Assembly (NCBI GenBank): GCA_016719575.1
Contig: JADJYV010000013.1
Location: 1,054,001 to 1,118,000 of the forward strand
From: Pseudobdellovibrionaceae bacterium
GTDB lineage: Bacteria > Bdellovibrionota > Bdellovibrionia > Bdellovibrionales > Bdellovibrionaceae
Length of the DNA stretch: 64,000 nt
Direction of reading: 5' to 3'
Both the position numbers and the translations under genes were made by a program. Position 1 is the stretch's first letter. Each line of letters opens with the position of its first letter. This document shows, in pieces, positions 35,691 through 45,618 of the stretch. The notes under the pieces were generated by a model, which was not told the origin of the DNA, searched no databases, and was given only the letters and a program-made list of their open reading frames with translations.

Positions 35691-37382
35691 CTAATCCGCA
35701 ACAAACCAAGAGGCCTTCAAAAAGACTCTGTGGTCTTTTTCGATTGCTTTAAGGTGAAGATTTTGATTCACCCACCGCTCAATCATCCACTGCTCCGAAG
35801 GGCTCAGCTCGTGATTGAGAAAGCGAAAGTCAAATTCTGCAAGAGGCAAGTTCAAACTCATTTCATGACTGTCGCCATTTTTACTCAACAGCTTCACTTC
35901 TATTTTTACAAATTTATCTTTGGGAGCTGGCCGACGCACGTTATAAGTCATCTTATTAACGGCACTCGCGTAAGGCCCCACCTCTAATTCAAAGGCATTC
36001 TCCCTTAGCTTAAAGCCAGGCGCATGCGACAAGACGTAAGCTTGCGTAAGCGACCCAAGAGCCTTCCAGTCATAAGAAATCGGCAATGTACAATGAATAC
36101 CCAGCGGAAAATCCACAACTGCTATATTAGAGCTTGAGATATTTAATTTTTTACTTTGAATCATTTGCGAATTTAGACCAAATGAAACCGCTGGATCTTT
36201 GTGTGTCGCAAGCACAAGAACAGGCTCAGAAACATTTTTGTACGCTGGCCAAAAATTATTTAAGCTCCAAAAGTCAGAACCATCCACAACGCCTGATGGT
36301 AGTTTGATTGAATTAACATAAGAAAGCCCACCCTGATAGGTCCTAGCAACCTCAGACACGGATTTGTCTAAAAACCCAAAAACACTATGCTCTGTCACCG
36401 CCGGCATTTTCAACCCAAGTCCAGCAAGTCGATTTTGCGACCAAAGATCGACAAAATAGCCTTCAGGTTTTTTTTCGGTTAAATTCCTCATCGTCGATTG
36501 CAAGTTCACAACTGGGCACGCCGTAATGAAACTCTGATAGAGGGGCTTCGACTTTAGAGAATTTAAAGAATTCAGCAAAGACGCATAAAATACGCCATGA
36601 CCCCCTAGACTGATACCAAACAAATGCAGGCTCTCAACAAGCCCGCTCAGTGGCTCGTTCGGATCTTTAAGGATTTGTGCAACTAAAATATTCTGCAACC
36701 CCTCATCATAACCACCAAAAGCAAATCTCGAATTATTTGCCACAAAATCCGATCCCGTCATGTTCTCTAGCACTAAAACATTAAAGGGTGCCTGCTCAAA
36801 AAGCATCATCAGCCATGGTCGCTCCGGCAAAAAATCCTGTGCGTTGGAGTAAACCCCCAAGCGCATCACAACCAAGGGCCGTCTTTTGAAGTCACCCTTG
36901 AGAGCAAGCAAACCTTTAAGCTTTATATTGCCCGGCAAATTAAAGACGACAGAATGCCAAAATGGATGATTTTTGGGTTCTAACTGTACTGACATCATCT
37001 TTAATAAATTAGCTATATCGCTCGTGTTTCCAGTCTCAAGTTCGCTCCCACAATCCCTAAAGTACTTCTGAATTACCGCTCCCTGAAGCTGAGCTGAAGG
37101 GGAAACGCGTGAATCCATTAGGCGACGCGACCAAATGTCCGAACTGCATTTTTCCGACAGAGCAGCGCCCGCTCCGCTTGGTGTCCAAGAAAAAATATTT
37201 TCGAAAAGAACACGCAAAAACGGAGAGTAGCCACCCGGGTGATTTGCCATCAATGGAGAATCCTTTTTAGGAAAACTCACTTTCGAAGATTGGAACTGCA
37301 ACAAGAACTGCTGCTGAGGAGACGTTTCAACAGAATTAGCGATCGAAAGAAAATAGAATGCAAAAAATAACTTCACCAACAT
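35691..37382 (-). CDS. Exported alpha/beta-hydrolase-like protein
   Basis: Protein of 563 residues with a signal peptide (about 1-18). The nucleophile elbow FGISLGGHG near residue 257 is the GxSxGG of alpha/beta hydrolases; a later THKDPAV (Asp) and GIHCTLP (His) provide plausible triad partners. The N-terminal 130 and C-terminal 100 residues are not recognised. The substrate is unknown; an esterase or peptidase role in the periplasm is inference. It converges with the peroxidase gene with one base between stops. Confidence 0.72.
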   Translation of the reverse strand: MLVKLFFAFYFLSIANSVETSPQQQFLLQFQSSKVSFPKKDSPLMANHPGGYSPFLRVLFENIFSWTPSGAGAALSEKCSSDIWSRRLMDSRVSPSAQLQGAVIQKYFRDCGSELETGNTSDIANLLKMMSVQLEPKNHPFWHSVVFNLPGNIKLKGLLALKGDFKRRPLVVMRLGVYSNAQDFLPERPWLMMLFEQAPFNVLVLENMTGSDFVANNSRFAFGGYDEGLQNILVAQILKDPNEPLSGLVESLHLFGISLGGHGVFYASLLNSLNSLKSKPLYQSFITACPVVNLQSTMRNLTEKKPEGYFVDLWSQNRLAGLGLKMPAVTEHSVFGFLDKSVSEVARTYQGGLSYVNSIKLPSGVVDGSDFWSLNNFWPAYKNVSEPVLVLATHKDPAVSFGLNSQMIQSKKLNISSSNIAVVDFPLGIHCTLPISYDWKALGSLTQAYVLSHAPGFKLRENAFELEVGPYASAVNKMTYNVRRPAPKDKFVKIEVKLLSKNGDSHEMSLNLPLAEFDFRFLNHELSPSEQWMIERWVNQNLHLKAIEKDHRVFLKASWFVAD

Positions 37383-37386
37383 TTAA

Positions 37387-37911
37387 CTATATTTTCTTTT
37401 GCAGGATAACGAACTGTAAGTCATCTACTTTAGGCAAACCAAATTTTTCATCCCCATAAGGAAATGGTTTCTTCTCGCCGGTATTTACGTAGCCATGCTT
37501 TTCGTACCAACTTATCAGTTCCGTTCTTTGCGCAATGACAGTCATATAAATAGAACCGCAGTCCCAAAATTGAGCAAAAGCCTCGGACTCCTCTAGTAAC
37601 ATCGCGCCCAAACCCCTGCCTTGCAGCGTTGGGTTTACTGTGAGCATTCCTAAATAGCACTTCTCTTCTTGTTTCTCGAGATGGACACAGCCATCAATCG
37701 CACCACTTTTTTCATTTTCAGCAACCAAGATAACTGAATTGTCTTTGCTAATAAGATGACGAATCCCCTCAGAATCAATTCTCTGACCACCCAATAAGTC
37801 AGCCTCAGTAGTCCATCCTCGTTTTGAGCCTTCTCCGCGATAAGCAGAGTTTACGAGATCATTGATATCTTTGGCTTGATCAGCCGTTGCCTGAATAAAT
37901 TCCCAATTCAT
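37387..37911 (-). CDS. GNAT family N-acetyltransferase
   Basis: Single-domain GNAT enzyme of 174 residues. The acetyl-CoA loop is QGRGLGAMLLEESE near residue 97 after the strand CYLGMLTVNP, and the C-terminal WYEKHGYVNTGE is the usual end of the fold. The substrate is unknown. It lies between the hydrolase gene and the recA terminator, transcribed towards the hydrolase. Confidence 0.88.
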   Translation of the reverse strand: MNWEFIQATADQAKDINDLVNSAYRGEGSKRGWTTEADLLGGQRIDSEGIRHLISKDNSVILVAENEKSGAIDGCVHLEKQEEKCYLGMLTVNPTLQGRGLGAMLLEESEAFAQFWDCGSIYMTVIAQRTELISWYEKHGYVNTGEKKPFPYGDEKFGLPKVDDLQFVILQKKI

Positions 37912-37954
37912 GCCAAGACAATAGCAGTCAATCGCAATGGGGTGTACTTAAAAA

Positions 37955-37984
37955 ACAAAAAGCCCTCAGTTTTTACTGGGAGCT
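37955..37984 (-). terminator. Terminator downstream of recA
   Basis: On the minus strand AGCTCCCAGT, four to five A, ACTGAGGGCT and then TTTTTG. The ten-base stem has one wobble and one mismatch. It lies about 35 bases after the recA stop and closes the pgpA-pncC-recA operon. Confidence 0.78.
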
Positions 37985-38017
37985 TTTATCATAGGTTTTT
38001 GTAGATTACGAATAAAT

Positions 38018-39172
38018 TTAGTGCTTAGCTTTTTTTTCTGTTTTTTCTTTTTTAGCCGCTTTTGTGGATTCAACTTCTTCGGCCATCGCGTCCGCCTCAG
38101 TCCCCTCGGCTCCCACCTCTGGAGTTGACATCAAAAGCTTACCAATCCCATGAGAAGCTAAAATCTTATTGCGAAGCTCTGTCATGATTTCTGGATGATC
38201 CTTTAAGAACTGCTTCGCTTGATCGCGCCCCTGTCCCATACGTTCCCCTTGATAAGAGTACCAAGCTCCTGATTTTTCAACCATGTTCGCTGTCGCCGCT
38301 AAGTCTAGCAAATCTCCCGACTCTGAAATCCCCTCGCCGTACATCAAATCAAATTCAACTTTAGTAAATGGTGGAGCCATTTTATTCTTTACGACCTTTA
38401 CAGCAGTGCGATTTCCAGTTACGTCTTCGCCATTTTTAATCGCACCCACACGGCGCACATCCAAGCGAACGGAAGCATAAAACTTTAAGGCGTTTCCACC
38501 TGTTGTCGTTTCAGGGTTGCCAAACATAACACCGATTTTCATACGAATCTGATTGATGAAAATCACCAAAGTATTTGATCGCGAAATCACACCTGTCAAT
38601 TTACGAAGCGCCTGAGACATCAAACGTGCTTGAAGACCCATATGGCTATCACCCATCTCGCCCTCAATCTCGGCACGCGGCACTAAGGCCGCAACAGAAT
38701 CCACAACGAGCACGTCAATAGCGCCAGAACGAACCAACGTCTCTGTAATTTCCAAAGCCTGCTCACCCGTATCCGGTTGAGAAATTAAAAGATCTTCCGT
38801 GTTCACACCCAGCTTACGTGCGTAATTGATATCAAGAGCGTGCTCCGCATCAACAAAGGCAACAACTCCACCCTTTTTTTGCGCCTGCGCAATGGTTGAT
38901 AAGGCGATGGTTGTTTTACCTGAGGACTCTGGCCCATAAATCTCAACGATACGCCCCTTCGGAAGTCCACCAATTCCTAGCGCGATATCCAAACTCAAGG
39001 CGCCCGTGCTAATGGCTTCGATGTCTTTTACAAGACTTTCATTTTGCCCAAGACGCATAATAGAGCCCTTGCCGAATTGCTTTTCAATCGTTGAAACGGC
39101 TAATTCAAGAGCTTTTACTTTTTCGTTGTGGCCCTTATCGTTGCTTTCTTTTTCTTTTGTAGGAGCTGCCAT
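38018..39172 (-). CDS. recA: Recombinase RecA
   Basis: DNA strand-exchange ATPase of about 384 residues. The Walker A GPESSGKTT, the Walker B LLVVDSVAALVPRAEIEGEMGD stretch, L2-type NQIRMKIGVMFGNPETTTGG and the DNA-binding core are intact. The tail is Lys/Glu-rich (KEKTEKKAKH). The ATG at 39172 has AAGGA close by; in-frame ATGs at 39190 and 39196 and a TTG at 39205 are alternatives, and the N-terminus is unusually long and polar before IEKQFGKGS. It follows pncC and pgpA, with recX divergent nearby. I saw no LexA box. Confidence 0.96.
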   Translation of the reverse strand: MAAPTKEKESNDKGHNEKVKALELAVSTIEKQFGKGSIMRLGQNESLVKDIEAISTGALSLDIALGIGGLPKGRIVEIYGPESSGKTTIALSTIAQAQKKGGVVAFVDAEHALDINYARKLGVNTEDLLISQPDTGEQALEITETLVRSGAIDVLVVDSVAALVPRAEIEGEMGDSHMGLQARLMSQALRKLTGVISRSNTLVIFINQIRMKIGVMFGNPETTTGGNALKFYASVRLDVRRVGAIKNGEDVTGNRTAVKVVKNKMAPPFTKVEFDLMYGEGISESGDLLDLAATANMVEKSGAWYSYQGERMGQGRDQAKQFLKDHPEIMTELRNKILASHGIGKLLMSTPEVGAEGTEADAMAEEVESTKAAKKEKTEKKAKH

Positions 39173-39215
39173 CTTATCCTTCTTTCTCATCGCCATCCCC
39201 GGCAATGAACCGTTG

Positions 39216-39707
39216 TTAAACTTTTAATTTCGAAATCAAATACTCAACTGCAAAACGAACTGACTGCTCCTGCACTTCTTTTCGCTCACCAGAGAAATGT
39301 TTCTGGATCGAGCTCTCTGCAAGCCATGGACCCGCCAAGGCAAAACACACAGTCCCTATCGGCTTATGCGGGGTCCCACCTGTCGGACCTGCTATTCCGG
39401 TAATTGCCACGGACACATCCACTTTTAATTGCTTACGCGTTCCCTGCGCCATCTGACGAGCGACTTCTTCGCTCACCGCACCCTCTTTCGCGAGGACGCT
39501 TTCTTCTACACCAAGCACTTCTATCTTGACGCTGTTCGAATAACTTACAACAGAACCCTTAAAAACATCCGACACTCCCGACAAAGCAGTCAATGTCGCA
39601 GAAAGAAGTCCTCCTGTGCAGCTCTCGGCAAAACCGACTGTGAGTTTCTGAGTGCGCAGAAGAGCCAACAGTTCCTGTAAGAGGGTTTCTATTTTAGGAG
39701 AACTCAT
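39216..39707 (-). CDS. pncC: Nicotinamide-nucleotide amidase (CinA C-terminal type)
   Basis: The 163-residue protein is only the CinA C-terminal domain. It shows VGFAESCTGGLLSATLT, VVSYSNSVKIEVLGV, and AITGIAGPTGGTPHKPIGTV, the PncC active-site blocks. It deamidates NMN in NAD recycling. A CinA N-terminal domain is absent. It overlaps the pgpA stop (ATGA) and lies just upstream of recA, as in many bacteria. Confidence 0.92.
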   Translation of the reverse strand: MSSPKIETLLQELLALLRTQKLTVGFAESCTGGLLSATLTALSGVSDVFKGSVVSYSNSVKIEVLGVEESVLAKEGAVSEEVARQMAQGTRKQLKVDVSVAITGIAGPTGGTPHKPIGTVCFALAGPWLAESSIQKHFSGERKEVQEQSVRFAVEYLISKLKV

Positions 39708-40210
39708 GAGTTAAAAACAACCACTTGCACTCCCAACCAAGAGGTGTGTTGATAAACGTATTGCAAAACGATATTAACTACCAATCCCGCAAACAAATCA
39801 TCCACAACAACCCCAAACCCTCCAGTGACTTTTTCATCCAAGTATGATATGGGGAAGGGCTTTAGAATGTCCAGCACTCGAAACAATAAAAAGCCCGCCA
39901 GCAAGGACTGCCAGGTCATGGGGAGCCATGTCATCGCCACCAAAAAACCAATAACTTCATCGATCACAATTTCCTTGAAGTCGTGCCCCCCCGCATCCTC
40001 CTCATAAACTTGCGCAGCGGCAATCGCGACCGGCAGCAGCAAAATAACTGACGCCATATAAACCAATGGACCCGCCCAAGAAATAAGCAAAACCAAAGGG
40101 ATCGTCGCCAAGGTCCCCATTGTGCCGGGACCCTTAGGAAAAAATCCAATGCCAAAAAGTGTCGCCACTTGCTTTAAAAAACTTCGAATCCAAAGAGAAG
40201 TAACCTTCAT
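39704..40210 (-). CDS. pgpA: Phosphatidylglycerophosphatase A
   Basis: Membrane phosphatase of about 168 residues that converts phosphatidylglycerol phosphate to phosphatidylglycerol. Family motifs are GFFPKGPGTMGTLA, the membrane span, HDFKEIVIDEVIGF (metal-binding Asp/Glu) and the late DDLFAGLVVNIVLQ. The ATG at 40210 has AGGGAT upstream; a TTG eight codons earlier is less likely. It is first in the pgpA-pncC-recA operon and divergent from the gene at 40294. Confidence 0.92.
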   Translation of the reverse strand: MKVTSLWIRSFLKQVATLFGIGFFPKGPGTMGTLATIPLVLLISWAGPLVYMASVILLLPVAIAAAQVYEEDAGGHDFKEIVIDEVIGFLVAMTWLPMTWQSLLAGFLLFRVLDILKPFPISYLDEKVTGGFGVVVDDLFAGLVVNIVLQYVYQHTSWLGVQVVVFNS

Positions 40211-40293
40211 AATTATCCCTAAAAAGTGTCTCAAAATGAGAATCTAAATATGATTCAGTCAACCCTTATGCCTAGCTATGTTATACTGTGCGT

Positions 40294-40902
40294 ATGAGAC
40301 TCAAACCAAGGTTTATTCTTCCATTATTGGGGTTGATGCTTATCATCAGCTACCAAAACTTCTCGAACGTAAGTCCGACAGATTGGGATAAGTCTCAAGC
40401 GCTCAACGTCATCAAAGAAATGAACGAGTTTGAAAAAAATAACCCTGAGGGCCCGAAAACCTTAGCAACTCCCCAAAGTGGAAATGATTTAGAATCCGTA
40501 AGTAATGACTGGCTCCAAAGACAAGGAAGCTTGCTTCTTAACGGCTACGACAAGAAATTAGAAGCCAAACTAAACGATAAGCTCAACTCTTGGGTCGAAA
40601 ACCTGACCGCAAAAGATCAGACAGAAAAAGACATAATCAATGGGGCCCAGGAGCAGAGTGGAGTTTCGCAGAAAGACTCCAAAATTAGCCAACCGAACAG
40701 CAAGCAAAAGCAAAACCTTCGATTTTCACGCGTCAATTCTCTTAACTACGATCTCGGTACCAACTCTTGCTTGAACCTCACCGCAAATCCTGGCAACACG
40801 CACCTAAACTTTTCACAGATATTGAGTTCCAATACTAAACTTGGACTCGAACACCACACCTCAAATAATAAGACGCAAATGATATTTAAGTATGAGTGGT
40901 AA
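40294..40902 (+). CDS. Hypothetical membrane-anchored or secreted protein
   Basis: About 202 residues with a basic start and one hydrophobic segment (residues 7-22), then a polar chain rich in Asn, Lys and Gln with a single Cys near residue 162. I recognise no domain. No clear ribosome binding site is present; TATACT seven bases upstream of the ATG could be a -10 element, which would make the message nearly leaderless. It precedes recX by about 30 bases. Confidence 0.6.
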   Translation: MRLKPRFILPLLGLMLIISYQNFSNVSPTDWDKSQALNVIKEMNEFEKNNPEGPKTLATPQSGNDLESVSNDWLQRQGSLLLNGYDKKLEAKLNDKLNSWVENLTAKDQTEKDIINGAQEQSGVSQKDSKISQPNSKQKQNLRFSRVNSLNYDLGTNSCLNLTANPGNTHLNFSQILSSNTKLGLEHHTSNNKTQMIFKYEW

Positions 40903-40932
40903 GTATCGCTAAAAAATGCTAAATCTCATTCG

Positions 40933-41490
40933 ATGAGACGACGCGCTCCTTCTCCTACTGCCAATCCCACCCTCTACGCTAAAAATAAGGTTATGGATTT
41001 GCTAGCGAGTCGCGATCATTCCGAAAAAGAACTGCGGACAAAACTACATGAGTCTTTCAGGCGCTCAGGCCGAGCTAGACAAAGGCTGAATGACAAAACC
41101 ATTGAACCAACCTCCGATGAGGACAAAAACCAGCAAGCAAAATATTTAGCCGCTATCGATGAAGCCATAGAGTTCGCTCGAGTTAACGGGTGGCTCGGAT
41201 CCCCCGAAGAGATTTCTAAAAAAATGGCCAACCTTCTTCATCGCCGCAATAAGGGAATTCGGTACATCAACAACTACCTCCAAGGCAAAGGCTTGCCCGA
41301 AGTTAATAGTGATCGCGATTTAGAGCTTGAAAAGGCTCTCGCTCTTGTTAAAAATAAAGTTTCTATCTTATCTGAACTCTCTTTTGCTGAAAAACAAAAG
41401 GAGCAAGCCCGCATCGGTCGTTTTTTGATTTCGAGAGGGTTTGATTCTGAGACCGTACGAAAGGTGATTTATGAAAAGCTCCGAGATTAG
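40933..41490 (+). CDS. recX: RecX-like RecA regulator
   Basis: Helical, basic protein of 185 residues. The start LYAKNKVMDLLASRDHSEKELRTKL and the repeat-like GRFLISRGFDSETVRKVIYEKL at the end are typical of RecX three-helix repeats. RecX inhibits RecA filament growth. It overlaps alaS by 20 bases, an arrangement common in bacteria (recA/recX/alaS clusters). The middle has a longer charged linker than usual. Confidence 0.88.
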   Translation: MRRRAPSPTANPTLYAKNKVMDLLASRDHSEKELRTKLHESFRRSGRARQRLNDKTIEPTSDEDKNQQAKYLAAIDEAIEFARVNGWLGSPEEISKKMANLLHRRNKGIRYINNYLQGKGLPEVNSDRDLELEKALALVKNKVSILSELSFAEKQKEQARIGRFLISRGFDSETVRKVIYEKLRD

Positions 41491-44178
41491 AAATTTGTTT
41501 ATTAACTATTTCAAAAAAAATGGCCATACTCCGGTACCTTCCTCTTCTTTGATACCAGAAAATGATCCCACCTTACTCTTTGCCAACGCAGGCATGAATC
41601 AATTCAAAAATACTTTCTTAGGCCTTGAAAAACGCGACTATACCCGCGCAGTGACTTCGCAAAAAGTCGTTCGAGCCGGAGGCAAGCACAATGATCTGGA
41701 GAATGTTGGTTTCACAGCGCGCCACCATACTTTTTTTGAAATGTTAGGAAACTTTTCTTTTGGCGATTACTTTAAAAAGGATGCCATTCATTTTGCCTGG
41801 GAGTTTTTGACTAAGGAACTCAAAATTCCAAAAGAAAAACTCTACGTTACAGTTCACCTCTCCGATGATGAAGCCGCAGATATTTGGCACACTCAAGAAG
41901 GGGTTCCGCGAGAGCGCATCTTTCGTTTTGACAAAGATAACTTTTGGAAGATGGGCGACACCGGCCCTTGCGGTCCTTGTACCGAAATCTTTTATGACCA
42001 CGGCCCGAAAGCGGGTAAAGAATCTGATCCCTATAAAGGAATTGCGGCCGGAGAAGATCGCTTTGTCGAAATTTGGAACCTCGTTTTCATGCAATATTTC
42101 GAAAATCCACCAGGGACCCTCACCCCGCTACCAAAACCTTCAGTTGATACAGGTGCAGGTTTTGAACGAATCGTAGCAGCCATGCAAGACAAGTTTAATA
42201 ACTACGACACAGAACTTTTTGCACCCATAATAGCGAGAGCCTGCAAAATTGGTAATTTTGAATATGTTTCTGACGTCGATGTCTTGGCTAAGAACAAGGC
42301 CATTCAAGAAAGAACAGCCGCTATTCGAGTCCTGGCTGACCATTGTCGATCGACTGGCTTTTTGATTGCTGATGGCGCCCTGCCATCGAATGAGGGCCGC
42401 GGCTATGTCCTTCGTCGTATCATGAGGCGAGCCATACGCTACGGTCATAAACTCAATGACAAATGCTCCTTCCTTCCAGGAATGGTTGAAGCAATGATCG
42501 ATCATATGGGAGGGGATTACCCTGAACTCGTTGCAAGAAAGAGCCATATTATAAACACGGTCAAAGACGAAGAAACTCGTTTTATGACCACTCTCGATCA
42601 AGGCTCTCATTTGCTAAACGATGAGATTTCTAAAGCAAAAAACAAAGGGCTAAAAACTTTGTCTGGAGATGTCATTTTTAAACTCTATGACACCTATGGC
42701 TTTCCGGTGGATCTTACCAACCTCATAGCCCACGAAAATGGACTTGCCGTTGACGAGGCGGCCTTCGAGAAGGAAATGGATCAGGCGCGGGCAAAAGCAA
42801 AAGCCTCTTGGAAGGGACGAGGAATGCAAGCCGACGAAGCGCATGCACTTCAATTCGCCCAAGAAAATTACTCGAGACATGGTGCCACTGAATTTACCGG
42901 TTATGACTCTATGAATGGACATTCACAGGTTTTGGCCCTTTCAGACGGCATAAACAAAGTTCAAAGCCTGAACGCCGGTCAAAGCGGCTTGCTTCTGTTA
43001 AATAAAACTCCATTCTACGCTGAAGGCGGCGGACAGGTTGGTGATCATGGTGTGCTCAAGTGCGATCAGGCGACACTCATTGTCCACAATTGTACAAAAT
43101 CTTCAGATATGTTTCTCCACCACATCGAAGTAGAATCAGGGAAGATCGAAACCAATACTCATGTAGACGCTCAGGTTTCAGATAGCGCTCGTCGCAATAC
43201 AACTACGAATCACTCTGCTACTCACCTCATGCATGCTGCCCTTCGTAAGGTATTGGGACCTCACGTAACTCAAGCTGGATCACTGGTCGATGCGACTCGA
43301 ACTCGCTTTGACTTTACCCATAACAAAGCTCTGACTCCAGAAGAGGTTTCGCAAGTCGAAACTCTCGTAAATGCTGAAATAGGAAAATCTCAAGAAGTGA
43401 AAGCTGAAGTCATGAAACACAAGCAAGCTTTGGACAAGGGTGCAATGGCTCTCTTCGGAGAAAAGTATGGTGATCAAGTTCGCGTTCTCACCATGGGCGA
43501 TTTCTCATGCGAACTTTGCGGTGGAACTCACGTTAAAAACACTTCTGAAATTCGATTCTTTAAAATAATTTCCGAGGGTGGAGTCAGTGCAGGTGTCCGT
43601 CGTATCGAAGCGATTGCCGGAGAAACAGCCGTGCAATTTGCAATGTATAACATCCAGCAAAATCATTTGTCGCGCGCTGAAGCCGGACTTGAAAATGCCT
43701 GGACACATTTTACAACCAAAGGAAGTCCCGGAGTTGATCAATGGATAGAAGCCAAAAAAAGCGAAGTTAAAAATCTAGAAAAGAAATCAAAAAAATGCAG
43801 GGTGGACAAGTTAACGTGGACGAAATTGCCAGCAAGGCGCAAGACTTTAAAACAAAACAAGGCTCCGCAAAGCTCGTCCTTGCAAATGTCACTCTCGACG
43901 ATCGCCAAGTTCTTGCCGAAGTGACTGATCACCTCAAAAATAAAATCCAAAAAGGAATAGTAATTGTCGTCGGTCAAGGCAATGGGTCTCACCCAGTGAT
44001 CGTCTCCGTTAGCAAAGACATCAGCGGCGAGTATTCAGCTGGAAATATACTAAAGGAAGTTGCCGGTGTTATGGGGGGCAAGGGGGGAGGCAGACCAGAC
44101 TTTGCCCAAGGCGCGGCTCCGGACCGAACAAAAATTGAGGCCGCCTTTAAAAAGGTGCAAGAGCTCTTAGGAATCTAA
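41471..44178 (+). pseudogene. alaS: Alanyl-tRNA synthetase, frameshifted before C-Ala domain
   Basis: The main frame has the class II catalytic core (SSSLIPENDPTLLFANAGM, ARHHTFFEMLGNFSFGDYF), the tRNA-recognition part, and the editing domain with HSATHLMHAAL and CELCGGTHV. Near 43769-43782, in A5 or A4 runs, the frame is lost; one extra A gives LEKEIKKMQGGQVNVDEIA and joins the downstream frame ending at 44178, which carries the DHHA1/C-Ala end (GNGSHPVIVSVS ... GGKGGGRPDFAQGAA). The whole enzyme would be about 900 residues. The gene is essential, so a single-base assembly error is most likely. Confidence 0.9.
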
Positions 44179-44203
44179 CTGTAGAAGGTCGATTTTTTAT
44201 TAT

Positions 44204-44824
44204 TTACTTTTGAACTATTTGGAATTCACATTTTTTCGCCGGAAGGTCCATTTGGATTTTCCCCAAGTAGGATTGCAACTGACTCTTCTGTTCTCCACAA
44301 AGATCGAAGCCTTTTTGGCACGCATTAAACACTTCTCCCAAGGCAACTTTGCTATCCGCAAAGTGAAGACGAGCATATGGGAATTGATACTCCATTGTAC
44401 AAACTTGATCATGCGAAAGTGCAGCTTTTTCTTCACACAGCTTTGAGCTTGCCAGTATCGAGTTTAAATTTACCAGCTCTTCTGAACTGAGACAGTACTG
44501 CAAATCCGGAACTGGCTCATTGCTCGCATCCTCAATCACATGAATCACTCCGGTCTTCACATCTATCTCTATGTGATGAGTTGAGAAGTTTGAAGCCGCT
44601 TTACTTTGAACGATATCAGATTGAATTTTCGATTCTAAAAAGGGGCTTTCGGGTATTTCAACAATCTCAACCTGAGACACATCGATCTTTTCAATAGGAG
44701 TCACTTCTGCTGGGTTGCGCATGGCGTCGGAGCTATTCGTATCCAAAGCTTGATTGTTACGCGCACAGTTCTGAAACCCTACGACTAGGCAAAATGTTAG
44801 AACTACGTAGACGTGCCTTTTCAT
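44204..44824 (-). CDS. Predicted lipoprotein, function unknown
   Basis: About 206 residues from ATG 44824, preceded by a G-rich site. The signal peptide ends VGFQNC, giving Cys20 as the lipidation site. The mature region has a cystatin-like lack of motifs but several Cys (YCLSSEEL, LCEEKAAL, VCTMEYQ, ACQKGFDLC) that could pair in the periplasm. No family recognised. It converges on alaS. Confidence 0.7.
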   Translation of the reverse strand: MKRHVYVVLTFCLVVGFQNCARNNQALDTNSSDAMRNPAEVTPIEKIDVSQVEIVEIPESPFLESKIQSDIVQSKAASNFSTHHIEIDVKTGVIHVIEDASNEPVPDLQYCLSSEELVNLNSILASSKLCEEKAALSHDQVCTMEYQFPYARLHFADSKVALGEVFNACQKGFDLCGEQKSQLQSYLGKIQMDLPAKKCEFQIVQK

Positions 44825-45088
44825 GAGTCCCCCCGACAACAACCTTGGTTCTAATGACATTATGTGCAAGTTAAAGACCACCTAGAGATCCTGTATATTC
44901 GGCTAGACCGTGGATAAACTTGACGGTGTAAAGCAGGGTGGTTAGCAATTCTCTATTTGAGACTCTCATCATCACTCACGAACGCTCGGGACAAGAGTTT
45001 ACTGATGTGAAGAAATTTTCTAAGATCATATGTTGAACTCCAACGCCTAGTGGAATAGTCTCTCGAATCTATAAAAAGGGGTACCCAC

Positions 45089-45490
45089 ATGAAAAAGCTT
45101 ATTTTCGCAATGATTCTTACAACCAGCTTCTCTGCATTTGCAGCGCAAGTTCCGATGTTTAAATGCCAAGTTGGAAATGCATCTGCACAGCCAACAGTAA
45201 CGGCAACTATTTCTGTTTCTGATAATGAAAGCATAGATTTCGTTACTATTGATCTTAACGACAAAGGCGTTAGTACTTTGTTTATGCAACTTGAAAAAGG
45301 AAGCGTCCAAAAACAAGTTGATGGTGGCAGTTTTACTACACTCATTCTCGACGACAAATTCTCTCAAGGCGAAGATGGTGTTATTCGTAATGCTGGAATC
45401 CTGGGCTTAGGGCTAGACCAAGCAGGCGTTTGGTCTGGTTTGCTTTCTGTTCGCAGCAATATCTATATGCTTGAGTGCCAAAAGCTTTAG
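45089..45490 (+). CDS. Small secreted protein, function unknown
   Basis: Protein of 133 residues with a clear Sec signal peptide (cleavage after SAFA, about residue 19) and a beta-rich mature part with two Cys (FKCQVGN near the start and LECQKL at the end), probably disulfide linked. GGGG upstream of the ATG may act as a weak ribosome binding site. A strong terminator follows, so it is likely a single-gene transcript. The 264 bases before it hold no gene I can support. Confidence 0.75.
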   Translation: MKKLIFAMILTTSFSAFAAQVPMFKCQVGNASAQPTVTATISVSDNESIDFVTIDLNDKGVSTLFMQLEKGSVQKQVDGGSFTTLILDDKFSQGEDGVIRNAGILGLGLDQAGVWSGLLSVRSNIYMLECQKL

Positions 45491-45515
45491 TTTTTCTATT
45501 TAAGTTTTAGACTGC

Positions 45516-45545
45516 AAAAGGGAGGATTTTTATCCTCCCTTTTTA
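45516..45545 (+). terminator. Rho-independent terminator
   Basis: AAAAGGGAGGAT, a TTTT loop and ATCCTCCCTTTTT: a perfect stem of up to 12 bases with a T-run. It ends the transcript of the small secreted protein gene. Confidence 0.9.
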
Positions 45546-45618
45546 TTTCTCCAAAACTATGGTCGAGCTTCGAACTGGTTGGGTATCTTTCGAGCCGGTG
45601 TTCAGTCAGAATTTAGTC

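Noticed and set aside
44953..45357. 134-codon minus-strand frame before and over the small secreted gene
   Set aside because: It runs antisense to a gene with a clear signal peptide and has no features of its own.
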